A stretch of DNA of 64,000 nucleotides from Cladopsammia gracilis (Eukaryota > Cnidaria > Anthozoa > Scleractinia > Dendrophylliidae), in the NCBI GenBank assembly GCA_022457155.1, contig JAJGOT010000022.1, positions 907,501 through 971,500 on the forward strand, read 5' to 3'. The notes below the pieces were generated by a model, which searched no databases, was not told the DNA's origin, and saw nothing but the letters and a program-made list of their open reading frames with translations. Positions 47,859 through 59,900 of the stretch are shown piece by piece. The stretch's first letter is position 1. Each line of letters starts with the position of its first letter. Position numbers and translations under genes: made by a program.

Positions 47859-48261
47859 AGGCCTATTTACACGCTGCGATTTGTCGGCCACGACAAATCG
47901 TGCGCGCGCTCTTTGTACAGTGCAAGCATTGTACATGAACTTTTTTTTATTTCAAAACTTTTCTGTTAAGAACTTCTTGAAAAACAAATGATATCCAATA
48001 GGTTATTTAGGTTGTTGTTAGTTTAAATACTGCAGATATAATTTGTTTTGCGTGATGTCTTGTCCAGATTGCGTTTTCGTTCTTAAAATCGGGCCCGACA
48101 CGCGAAAATCTGTGAAGCGATCACAGATTTTTTCCGAATCGGCCGACATGTCGGACTGAAATCGCGCGCGCATCGGGTCGCCATTTACACGCGCCGATTT
48201 GCTTCACGATTTCTCGGGGCCGACAAATCGACACGACAAATCGCAGCGTGAAAATAGGCCT
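47859..48261. mobile_element. PIF/Harbinger-like MITE with TTA target duplication
   Basis: AGGCCTATTTACACGCTGCG / CGCAGCGTGAAAATAGGCCT are inverted ends with one indel-like difference, flanked by TTA (47856-47858, 48262-48264). The interior has repeated GACAAATCG/CGATTTGTCG motifs. Confidence 0.8.
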
Positions 48262-48409
48262 TTAATGAACTAAAATTGACTGATTGCTTTAGTAATTATT
48301 GAGTGAAGGATTGCTTGCCCATGTTTTTTGTTGTGCACTCGAGCAGGGTAAAAAACAAATGGCTACAACTGAAGAAACACAAAAACTGACCACATTTCAT
48401 TCTTTTCCT

Positions 48410-49141
48410 TCTTTTGTTTTGTAATTTCAACACTATTTCGATACAACACAATCTGGCCTCGGAATGCAATAGTACTGACAAGAAAAAAAACGTCAAAAGG
48501 ACAAAATGTCCTCGGTCTAGCTGTCTAAATAAATGCCTGCGGTGTAATTTCACGAGATCTAGATACGTGTTTGTATTTATATTGATAGAGTAAAAGCCAG
48601 AACAACAGAAAAACATCGCTCATTTTTGGCCAGTTTATCCGAAAATGCGTAAGCAAAATTAACGGTGCGCTGCGAAAAAAGAAACATATACCCAATGGCA
48701 TCATGTAATTTATTGAGATCTCGATGTGACTATTGCACCTATCTTTTCAATCTTCAATTGTTACATGGTGCGAATTCATGCACAATTGAAAAGTAAGCTA
48801 ATTAACGGAAAGAAATAAAGCTTATCATTACGTCGAGACGAAACTGGAAGAGAACGCTGCCAGTGATTTGACAATACTAATTAAAATGCCTTAGAAAACC
48901 ACGATCAAGAGATCATTTTCTGCCATCATCCACGCAAGAACAAGAATTTGAACGGTAACTTAAATACTTTATCACACATTCTTGTTATTAAAATATCAAC
49001 AGATCGATTAAAACTCGCGTTTGGCGTTGGTGGTCAAACAGGAGCAAATTGAAAAGATTGAACAACTTCTCATCCTTCTTTTGTTTTGTAATTTCAACAC
49101 TATTTTGATCCAACACAATCTGGCCTCGACTTGCATTACTC
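48410..49141 (+). repeat. 60-bp direct repeat pair
   Basis: CTTTTGTTTTGTAATTTCAA at 48410 recurs at 49078. Both copies run on through ACACAATCTGGCCTCG, about 90% identical, spaced 668 bp apart. They could be the termini of an unrecognised element or a solo-LTR-like duplication. Confidence 0.65.
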
Positions 49142-50478
49142 GTTTGGTCGTTTGGTCAATGGTCAGGTTCCGGACGTTTCCCTAAGGGTGCGAAACTGTT
49201 CCGAAAATTTCCGAAAAAGCACAGGTCGGAAATGTTCGGCGCCGGCGCTCGGAAACGACTACTAAACCGGACTGAAGATAACCTTTAGCCGCGCACTGAT
49301 GAATCAAAACGAAGCGGCGGGAATTCATGAATTTATTTTCTTATATATACAAAATAATGTGATACTTATGAAATCCACAAAGCCGATTTACGGCATCCCA
49401 AGTGAGACATACTGGCGATAATTTATTCATTTTAAAGATCTGTTCGGTAACTTTGAGCAATACATAAATCATATTTCTTAGCGATCCCTGAGGTACGAAT
49501 AAAAGATCATAAAAGGGGTTGAAAACATATTGTCAAGTTCAATGCTAAATTTTAGTTAATTAAAAAAAATAACGGCGATTCAGTTGGCGAATCACTTCTG
49601 CAGACATAGTGAGATGCGATACAATTGAGAAGGATTTAACATGTTTTCATGAAAATAACAAAAAGATCTTAGAAACATAACTCTAAAGCAAAAGTCAGTT
49701 TCGTAAACATAATTTAAATTATAATTTCTGAGGCATTCAACTTCATTTTATTGAAATTGTGATTTACGTCATTCGAGGTACATATCGGGAGACTATTCAA
49801 AATAAATGCTGTCTTGCAATAAAAAATTGATTTCCTAATAAATTTAATTTTTATTTTCTTTAATTTAATCAAGTCCGAAACAATATCAAGTTTTAATATT
49901 TATGGAAATCATATCCCTGAATCTAGACGAATTCTATATCCTTTTTTAGGTAGCTTGATTTTTGTAAAAATGGAACCGAAATGGTCGAAATTTATTTAGC
50001 TGGGAAGTGCATTTAAAGAAAAGGCAAATATTTGTTTTATCTCGCCTGAATGCCCACGCAAATTTAAATGGAATGAAAGAAAATGCGTTTAAAGTTAACA
50101 AATATTTACCAGAAACCTGCGTCACTCATTCAATAGCTATTCGTTAGTACACTTTGTAAGGAAAGAAAAAGGCCATACAGCAATTTAAATTGTCGTTTCG
50201 TCAAATGTGAGTTTTTTTTTTTGTGCATAGAATATGACATTCACGTTCAACTCCATTTCGCTGTTGGTTCGGTCTGTATGATAAACTGTATGAAAACGGT
50301 TTAGCAAATCTCAAAAAACATTTTTTTTTTAAATATAGTATTGTTTATTCCACCGAAAATCAAACACACAACAATAGCCCGATATTAAAAAATAAAGTTG
50401 TTAACAAGTGGTTTAAATTCCATGGAAATGAAATCAGAGAAAATCGCAATAAAAAAAGAGAGAAACAAAGAAAAAACA

Positions 50479-50615
50479 TACCGTATTTATTCTAATGAAC
50501 ACCCGGGCGTTAATTAATAAATTAATAATTTTTCCCGTTTTAAAGGGGGGAGGGGGGCGTTAATTAGAGAGGGGCGTCTATTAGAGACAGGGCGTTTATT
50601 AAAATAAATACGGTA
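50479..50615. mobile_element. MITE with TACCGTATTTATT termini
   Basis: The inverted ends TACCGTATTTATT / AATAAATACGGTA enclose repeated GGGGCGT(T/C)TATTAGA-type motifs. Confidence 0.7.
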
Positions 50616-50953
50616 AGGCAGTTTTTGGTATCAAGCGTGTGAATTTTTAACATATCACTAGCCCATATTTCGATGACACTACAGACCCAAATTATATCAA
50701 AAGTTACAGTACGTAAGTCCAAGAAAACGAAAATTTTGTCCCTTGCATCAAAACCTCAAGATGATACAATAATTTGTACTGCTGATAGGTGTTTTGTACA
50801 TTGAAATTACTACAGATTCAGAAGACCCCCTGGTCTGGCCTCTTGTATACGACCACCTCCCGTAAGCGACAACCTCGACTTTGCTTTTTGAGTGGTCGGC
50901 TGCAAGAGTTCAACTATATCGATATTGGTCCGCTGATATTTTGTCCACTTTTT

Positions 50954-50996
50954 CACATCACATCACATCACATCACATCACATCACATCACATCAC
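50954..50996 (+). repeat. (CACAT)n microsatellite
   Basis: About 8 uninterrupted copies of the pentamer CACAT. Confidence 0.95.
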
Positions 50997-53469
50997 GGAC
51001 AACCGCATGCAAGCAAAATACATCAATCACTAGATAGAGCATGATTTTGAACCAGTTCCACACTTTAGTTCTGTCATGTCAGTGGGAGATATCTATATCT
51101 TAAATATTCCGTGATTAGGTTTTAGCGTGGTTTTCCTGGATTTTCTTTGGCTGGGAGTTATTTTATGGGTTACGTTGAAGTTAGCCTTGAATATGATTAA
51201 TTGTGGAAAACATGAATGCATGGGCTATAATATTCATATACGAAGATCATTTTTAGAAGTTTGTAGAATAATTTGCTGTTTTAAATGGACAGAAGGATAG
51301 TGCGAGCTTTTCTTAGAATGTCGGGCCGGTATCCAGCGCCGCATGCAGGTGCGGTGAAGGGAAAATGTGAGGTTTTGGCGGGGATGCTAATATCTTAGAA
51401 CAAGATCAAATAATAGATAAGGAAAAATAAGTTGAAGTTGAACATAAACCTCAAATGTTTGGCTGAAGGAACGTATTACCTTTTAATAAGAATTTGCCCA
51501 AATCACAGAAAACTCAGGGATGCTCTTCCACAGTTTAGACTTTCGACTTCGAAATGAGCTGAAAAATTAATAACGAAACGTATATTATCGCGAGGATGCA
51601 ATAAGCCAATATGCCGAGTTTATTCATACAGTTTTTAATTACGACAGGCAACAATTTATCAATCGAGTCAGTCGGTCATTTATTCTTTACCTTTTGGAGG
51701 ATATAAATTAATTTCCTTCCAGCCATCTTTAAATAATCATGGTACTTCATCTTTTAATAGACAAATGATGTGATGTTTCTATTTTTTCAAGCAACTTAGC
51801 CACTTGAACACACATCTAATTCTTCAATATATATGCCATTCATTAACCATTATCATGCAATATTGTGCATGATCTTGAATAGTTTATATGATGTAAGCCC
51901 ACTTTATAGACGACATTAAAAAATGAACGTCTTGCCGTCAGAAAAAAAGCAGTTTTATAGTCAGATTGTTAGCTAATTTGAATTAATATTTTTGACTGAC
52001 TAAAACAAGCAGAAGACAGTCAACAAAGACAACAAAGGCTCAGGACGTTATCTCATAGTAAAACCCGATTCTATAAATAATTTTGTTCCGTTCTGTTTTT
52101 GGTTGTTTGTATATTGCCTTTCATCATCGCTGTTTCATATGCCCTTTAGCAATATTTAAAAATTATTCATCGAAGTGGGAATAGTGACGGTGAGGTAAAT
52201 GTCCTGACCACTATTCACCGGCACTAAATATGGAAAATATGGAATGGGAAAAACTTGTGCGCTAAATCTAGACCAATGCAATCCCGCGTTTGAGTAGACA
52301 ATCAGAGTGCGCGAAAAATCATGATTATCCACTGGTTTGGTGCATACTAAATGTTATTAGCATGCGCAGTATAAATGGAAAGAAAGCACACGGTCTTGTC
52401 TGGCTAACGGTAGATCGTTCGTGGCTTGCACAAGAGTGATATTCGATTGATGGAAAGGGCGAATTGGTGATCGAGACAAACGAAACGGATCTCTTCGGTA
52501 TTACCATAGACAATGAAGTAAACTTCAGAGAGCTTATTGCCACAGTATGAATTCTATGCAAAAAGACTAAATAATCAATTCAGGTCATAATGATAGTCAT
52601 AGTCATAGTTTAGTCGTTTATTTATACACGAAGAGCTCGGGAGCCGTAGCTCGTTAACTTGAATGCTCTCGTGAAATACTGAAAAAGGACTAAAAATACA
52701 ATAGTAAAATAAAACATGTGAATGTAATAGCTTGTCACACCACACATCTCTTCGGTATGCCAATATCTTACGTATGCGCACAGCCATATAATAGTACTAC
52801 GCATTCCATTTGCAATTGTTACATTAACTATACCAGGCATTCTAACTTACACACTATTATGGCAGACAACAATCCTCAATTGAGAAGTTGCTGTGCTGGA
52901 AAATATAATAAACAAATTACCTTCACGTCGTCTGGCATTTATGTGGCATTAAAAATACTGAAAACAAAGAGACATGAAATAAACGCATCTAGGCTTATTT
53001 TTAAAACAAGGACTCTGACTATGAACAGCTTCTTAGAAAGGCAGCAACAACTGCAACGTAGCGTCCCTTCTCCTCTGGCATGCACGTACATCCCTGAAAT
53101 TAACTCTTATCACTCTTTCTTATGCTGCACAGTTGTCGTTAATTTCCGCTGAAGTTACTCCCAGCAAGTTTTAATTACTGGTATCATCAAACAAAAACTG
53201 AGCTTGAAATTCTCTTCTTTAGCAAAACAGACTGAAATCATCAAATCCAATTTTTTTGAAATCCACTCAAAACCCCACCCTTTTGGGACAAGACTGCAAT
53301 GTTGCGCGACTGTCGCTCCGCACTCGCGCAGCTAAACCGCCTGTTGGGCTATTTGGGCCGCTCGTACGTGTTACAGTAGTTGCAAGATTTATACATGCTT
53401 TCACTATTGGCTGAACAGCTCCTAACTCCGTGAAAATGGATTTCTTAGGGAAATGGTCAAAACTATTAT

Positions 53470-53650
53470 CGGACAGGACCCATCGTTTTACAAAAAGACT
53501 GCCCCCAATCTGTCAGGATGCTCCGACGAAGGGCTAGCGCTCGAAACGTCAGCTTTCTCGAATCTTTTTACGGTGGCTAATTTACCTTATCGCCTCAGTC
53601 GATAAAACCAAATTCTTGTGCTTCACCCAGCACCACAGTTTCTCTAGAAA
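53470..53650 (+). mobile_element. Penelope-like terminal repeat fragment with hammerhead-ribozyme core
   Basis: At 53520-53553: GCT, CCGACGA, GGGC-TAGC-GCTC, GAAACGTC, AGC. This fits a short hammerhead: stem I GCT/AGC, core CUGANGA (one change, C for U), stem II of 4 bp with a GU wobble and a 4-base loop, core GAA(A), and a self-complementary ACGT stem III ending in C. Such motifs occur in the terminal repeats of Penelope-like elements. The following text ATCTTTTTACGGTGGC recurs at about 35370. No reverse-transcriptase ORF is nearby. Confidence 0.65.
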
Positions 53651-53979
53651 CTAACCCCATTCATTTGTCAGGAGTAGATTTGTTGCAGGTTGAAGAAATT
53701 TGTTGCGAAAACAGAGCGCGGGTCAACTTTGGGCAACAAATTTTGCTTTTATTGCTCGTTTTTCATCAAACTCTCAACTTGTCACGCAACAAATTTGCCA
53801 ATGTTGCGCGACTTCGCCTTTAATCCAAGCCTATCCGCGAAGTACTGGGACTGCACCCGCGCAACCTTCCTGGGAACGAGGTTGTAATGCCTGTCACAAA
53901 CTGCAGAGGAAAGACCAGATGGAAGATGTTTTTTTTACCGGTTTCAAATTTGAAGGCTCTAAATTTTCATGCTTTTTAG

Positions 53980-56900
53980 ATGGATGAAGAACTTCTTCAG
54001 CAGAATTTGGAACAGTACAAAGAGCAAGTAAGTTTTGTTTGTTTGTGAAGATAAAAGATGTCGATAAAATGAAGAAGTTTGTGGTGAAAACACTACGGAA
54101 CAGATGCGAGACATGACGAGAAATACGTGTCTCGCAGAAATTTCTGGTGAAAACACTGCGGAACAGATGTGAGTCATGATAAGCGTAAGCTTATATATGT
54201 TGGCAATTTTTACGAAACTTATTTATATATTTTATACTTTGGCAAAATGTGCTTGTTTGGTCATATGGTGATGTCTAGGTTTGTTTGGACCAAGTAATTT
54301 TATTTTATGAACGAAATTAGATGTGTGTAAAAAAAGATAAAATAAAGAAGTTACATGTACAATCAAATTTTAGCTGTCTTTGATATGCACTAAATTATTA
54401 TTATATTCAGTTCCTGCAGATCCAAACCGTTCTACAAAGTACGGGAGAAGAAGAACAGGATGAACTTATTAAGTTGAGAGATGATCTGGTGGAACTTATC
54501 CATGTGTCAGAAGGTGCATAGTATCAGATATTAGAAATAATCTACTTCTCCAGGAAGATATATAAAACATTTGGAATAATTATTGAATCAAGCAATATTT
54601 TCCTCTAGTACTGTTTACAGTTGAATCTCAATTTAACGAAGTGCCAAGGGACTGGGGAAATTGGTCCGTTATATTGAGGGTTTGTTACATCGAAAACCTT
54701 GTTATAACGAATTTATGGAAAAACAACCAAAATGTTCGTTATATTGAGGTATAGTTAATAATTGTTTTGAAACGGTGTTGTAAAGACATGCTAAAGACTT
54801 TACAAATCTACGCCAAGCAGCAAAGTTCTATGAAATCTAAGATTTGAATTAATCAAGGAATACACACTGGAATATGTTAGAGACTGCAATAGCACACTTG
54901 TACACCACAGTCTTTTGAAACTTATGCTGAAGATATTCAGCATAACTCTCACTGAGTGCAGTCAGTGCAATACTTTTTAGTCTGTGGATGAAATTCTAAT
55001 TAAAGTGTAAATGAAATTTACCAAGTAGAACTTTTCTGTGGTGCTGTTTATTAAATTAATATGCTTCCTTGCGAGCAAGTCTGGATCCAAGATTGTGATC
55101 CTTTAAATGGTGCTCATGACCAACAAAGGAATGTTTTTGCCCTTACATTATAGAAAGCCTGTTATCTCTGAAGAAAAGCAAGTTACTCCAATTACTGGAC
55201 AATGTTGAGCCTGAGGGGATCAGTGACATTCCAGAAAGCTTGAATGAAGGTGCTTGTTCAGATAAAGGAGAAAATGACACAGTGAGTTAAGTCAGATAGG
55301 TTTGTTTTAACCTAAACAAAAGCACATTTTTTAAAAAAATATATATATATGGTATATAATATATATTATCTTGTTCTCTTGTCTTTTAGGTCAATGTTTC
55401 TTCTCAGGGGCACATCTTCTAGCTCCCCACCCCCTAAAAATTGTTACAGTAATATGGAATATGTCACTAGAAATGATCAGCCACTAATAATATAATGATC
55501 ACTCCATTTTTACCTTATTGTGCATAAGATTTCTAATACATACCTTGTTAGTGGGTCTGGGTAATATAATTATTATTTTTTTACTGATTAAGTTGTGTTT
55601 ATGTCAATTCCTTTTTTACTCATTTACTCTTAAATTTCATTTTTTATTTATTTATTTATTTATTTATACATTAAAAACACAACATTGACTCATTTATGTG
55701 TTAAACTATTTTTATTGGCTTTTGATAATGATTAGGAACATTCAGATGAAAAAGACTTAACTGAGATGGAAGATGATATTGCTGGAATGAAATGCCGCAT
55801 TTCTTACACACAAGTGAGTTGATGCAAGCTTGGTAGATCAAAGTAAATGGGATGTTTATAATTCTGTGTTAAATAAAATTATTAGGCCATTTCTGAATTG
55901 TTTTACTATCGATCTCAGACGTCCTTGGACAAGGGATTTTTTTCGGCCCGCTTCACGGGCCGTTGGTTTCAGTCTGCGGTTAAAAAAATGTCGTCACGTG
56001 ATGACATTTTTTTGGCTCTGCGGTTTCAAAAATGTTGATCACGCGATGCTTTATTTCGACTTCCCACGGCCGTGAATTCATTTTCGCGCCAACATGTCCG
56101 TTGTACAATTTAAGGTTTTTTACGGCGTAGTTTTTCGTTTTTACCTGTAGTAAAGTCGCCACCGGCCTGTACTATCGTATCTATTATTCCGCTTCTAATG
56201 TCATTGGACAAAGCTTTCCCTGGATGATAGCTTCGGCCGGTTTTACTCCCCAACATCTTTGATCACTTTGCCGGTTTTCTTTTTGGCGCGAGTAACCGAA
56301 TGGTTACTCGCATGACGAATGGCGTCACGTGATCAACATTTTTGAAACCGCAGAGCCAAAAAAATGTCATCACGTGACGACATTTTTTTAACCGCAGACT
56401 GAAACCAAAAAAATCCCTTGTCCAAGGACGTCTGAGATCGATAGTATGCCTTGAAATCAAAGCGATGCCTGATGTACAACCTTTCTCATGAAAATGAGTT
56501 TTATTTGCATGTAAATGAAAACTCATTTTTATACGAAAGGTTCGGCACCAGTCTTTAATTTGTTTACAAGGTGTAAAGCAACTTGAAAATAGTCTATTTT
56601 TATGGTACTGTGTTAAAAATGATATTTTAAAATAATATTATACAGTCATGTAAATAATATTATACAGTCATGTAAATCAAATGCAACCTTGTCCCCAGGC
56701 CTCCTCCACTTTCAAAATTGCGGGGTGGGCGTGGAATCCCCAGGACAATGTTCAAGCCCAAATCATACCGTCCAGAAGGATCTTGGACACCTTATTGAGA
56801 CTTATATAACAGAGTAACTGGTTAGCTTTCAGTTGAAGTTAGGGGTAGCAGTTTATATAGTTAAATTTAGGACTAAGCAACCCGAGAAGCTAGGTGGTAC

Positions 56901-59900
56901 AGTGATGTGGTAGGCTATGTCAGCCTAAGCCTAACTGAGGTCACAGGTTCAATCCTTAGTGGGCATTTTAGATTTTCTTTTTTACACTTGAAAAAATTTA
57001 TTACTCATGTGCGAAGCGGCATGAGGTAAGGTTTCGGCTCCGTTTTTCTTGTTATTATTATTTTTATTTTTTGTGTCACGATTTTGCATGCAAATTTATG
57101 CACGCATATTTTAATTTGCACATTTCCGGTTCATGTCTTTGCCATTTACACTTCCTGTTAAGTGACTTCCGGCTACTCTCACTTCCAGTAAAAGAGCGTT
57201 ACTTAAGTGTCATGACAGCACCTCCTACAATCCTACCCACATTACTTTGTTCACGTTTGGTATATATAAGACTTAGAAGAATCACTGGCTTCATTGTGGT
57301 ACAGCCTTCATTTCCAAAACATTCAATAGTAAACAACGTGGTTTGCAGGAGTGATGACTGAATGAAAGGAGTAACTCTTTTCCATGTCGGACATCTTCTT
57401 ATCATGTTTAAAATGTCAACATAAGACTTTCATACGCATGCGCATGAGTAAAGGCTGCTTGGAGCCTCTTGTTGAAAATAAAATTCTAAGTGTTGACATT
57501 ACGTTAAATAAGTGTCAATAAGGTGTCCGACGTCCTTCTGGACGGTATGATTTAGGCACAACCCTGGACAAAGCTGTTAAAATACTCCAAGAATCATGGA
57601 GTATTTTGTCACATGACACACAATGAAATGGCATTTTCGGAGATTCCTTTCAGTGATTGGCAGCTGTGTTTGTTTTCGGAGATTCCTTTCAGTGATTGGC
57701 AGCTGTGTTTGTTTTCGGAGGTTCCTTTCAGTGATTGGCAGCTGTGTTTGTTTTCGGAGATTCCTTTCAGTGATTGGCAGCTGTGTTTGTTTTCGGAGGT
57801 TCCTTTCAGTGATTGGCAGCCGGGTTTGTTTTCGGAGGTTCCTTTCAGTGATTGGCAGCTGTGTTTGTTTTCGGAGGTTCCTTTCAGTGATTGGCAGCTG
57901 TGTTTGTTTTCGGAGGTTCCTTTCAGTGATTGGCAGCTGTGTTTGTTTTCGGGGGTTCCCTTCAGTGATTGGCAGCTGTGTTTGTTTTCGGAGGTTCCTT
58001 TCAGTGATTGGCAGCTGTGTTTGTTTTCGGAGGTTCCTTTCAGTGATTGGCAGCTGTGTTTGTTTCGGAGGTTCCCTTCAGTGATTGGCAGCTGTGTTTG
58101 TTTTCGGAGGTTCCTTTCAGTGATTGGCAGCTGTGTTTGTTTCGGAGGTTCCCTTCAGTGATTGGCAGCTGTGTTTGTTTTCGGAGGTTCCTTTCAGTGA
58201 TTGGCAGCTGTGTTTGTTTCGGGGGTTCCCTTCAGTGATTGGCAGCTGTGTTTGTTTTCGGAGGTTCCTTTCAGTGATTGGCAGCTGTGTTTGTTTTCGG
58301 AGGTTCCTTTCAGTGATTGGCAGCTGTTTGTTTTCTGTTAATCTGAAATCATTGGTCAAACGAAACAAACAAATTTCATCACGTCTTATGTTTTATTTTG
58401 TTTTGTTAACAGAAATTTCCACGGGGTAGGTTATTGTATAAACTGATTTTTTTTCTGTGACAGGATTGGGGAATGACAGAGCAGCATAATGCCATGGTTT
58501 TTGATGCAGAAACTGTGGAATCACCTGATGGTACTGAGGAAACAAAGGTACATTTCTAAATAATGTTTAATCCCAATTTACCTCCGCGAGTGCCAAAGAT
58601 CAAAATTCAAGAAAAATGTCAAATTTTGTTTTGTAAAATATTTAAAACAAATGGTACCATGCAAAAGTGCTGCTGCAGAGGTGTCACTTGAATGGTCGCA
58701 TTATGGGATTTTTTTGACGGACTCAAAAGTGAGAACTACATTACATGTCTCCATAATTGACTCTGGGAGTGAACAATGAAACAATGAGTGACATAACAAT
58801 CAAATGAGCTACAGGTTTCTTGTTTATGTTTCGTGTCACTTGTTTACAAATGTTTTTGCAAAACAGCAACAAAGCAGATTCAAAGTTTATTAACTTCTCG
58901 GCACTTTCAAGACTTCTGCCACCATTATGAAAAAAATGTTGAGGACGAAAATGACGCAGCAGATGAATCAGTCTAGAAGAAAACTATGTCATGACTTTCC
59001 TTTTCACGACCAATATTTCTAAAAAGTTTGACCTTGAAACGCTGTGATCAATCGGGGAAGCTGTGAGCAATCTGCTCGTTCAATGTTCATGTTTTTAAAC
59101 CAAATTGTGTCTTTTTTACTCAAATTACACCTGTCCACCAAAAGAGAATTTTCAGACATTTCTGAATGCAGCAAGAATGGGAGATTCTTATTTAAATTAC
59201 TGTGGATTGCAAGTTTAAAATCTATTTGGGACAAGCTTGACAACAGCGTGGCCATGTTGTTCAATTGATTTACACACAGGGTTTAACTGTGGTCAGAACA
59301 TTTGCTTTTTTCACACTGTTTTGAGTGGAAAATAGATTGTACTGTTTAATCATTTAAAAGTAAATTATAAAATGTATAATGCTATGTTTATTTTCTTTAA
59401 CATGCCGTCCACAGGTTAGAGTATTATTTATGAATCCCACTCATAAATCAATGATACCATGCCCTTATTTCCTGGACAGCAAGTGTAGATTTACTGATGA
59501 TGCCTGCAGGTCAGTGCATGCTTTTGTAGACACTTACAAATATAAGCCTTACTAACAGATAAACCACACCCTCACTTGGAAGCTTGATTGAAAAACAAAG
59601 TTAAAAATGGCATTGTTTGGAGTTGCTTGCTTTTACTTCATAGTAACTTCAGCTAAATGCAGGGATTGAAATTAGCAAATCTTCTTGGGGAGTACAAATT
59701 GTACATGTTTTGGTGCAGTTCCGAAAGTCACGCCCAAATGTTGTCGGAGTTCCATCAAAATTAAGTTTCCATCCCTACATGTATAAGTCAATGTTTTATT
59801 TACCATTAGCTTTATAGCATGGGTTGGGTGGGTGGGCCGATGTTGATTGAAAGTGTGACATAGAATTTGAATAGGCCATTTGCACGATGACGTCATTTGA

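Larger units (their letters stand above)
46689..53979. other. Intergenic region between divergent NPDC1-like and ZGPAT genes
   Basis: No supported gene. It holds the upstream region of the NPDC1-like gene, two MITEs (47859-48261, 50479-50615), a 60-bp direct repeat pair, a pentanucleotide repeat and a Penelope-like fragment. The 144-codon open frame at 52718-53152 has no recognised domain and is probably chance. Confidence 0.65.

Noticed and set aside
50954..50996. Possible CRISPR-like array
   Set aside because: It is a plain pentanucleotide microsatellite without spacers; no array with unique spacers occurs in the window, and the genome is eukaryotic.
52718..53152. 144-codon plus-strand open frame
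   Set aside because: No recognisable domain, composition like translated AT-rich non-coding DNA, no splice or promoter context.
57613..58161. 182-codon open frame of a 13-residue repeat (FSEIPFSDWQLCL-like)
   Set aside because: It is created by the 39-bp period of the minisatellite; 38-bp units break the frame, the other strand is open as well, and it lies in a ZGPAT intron.
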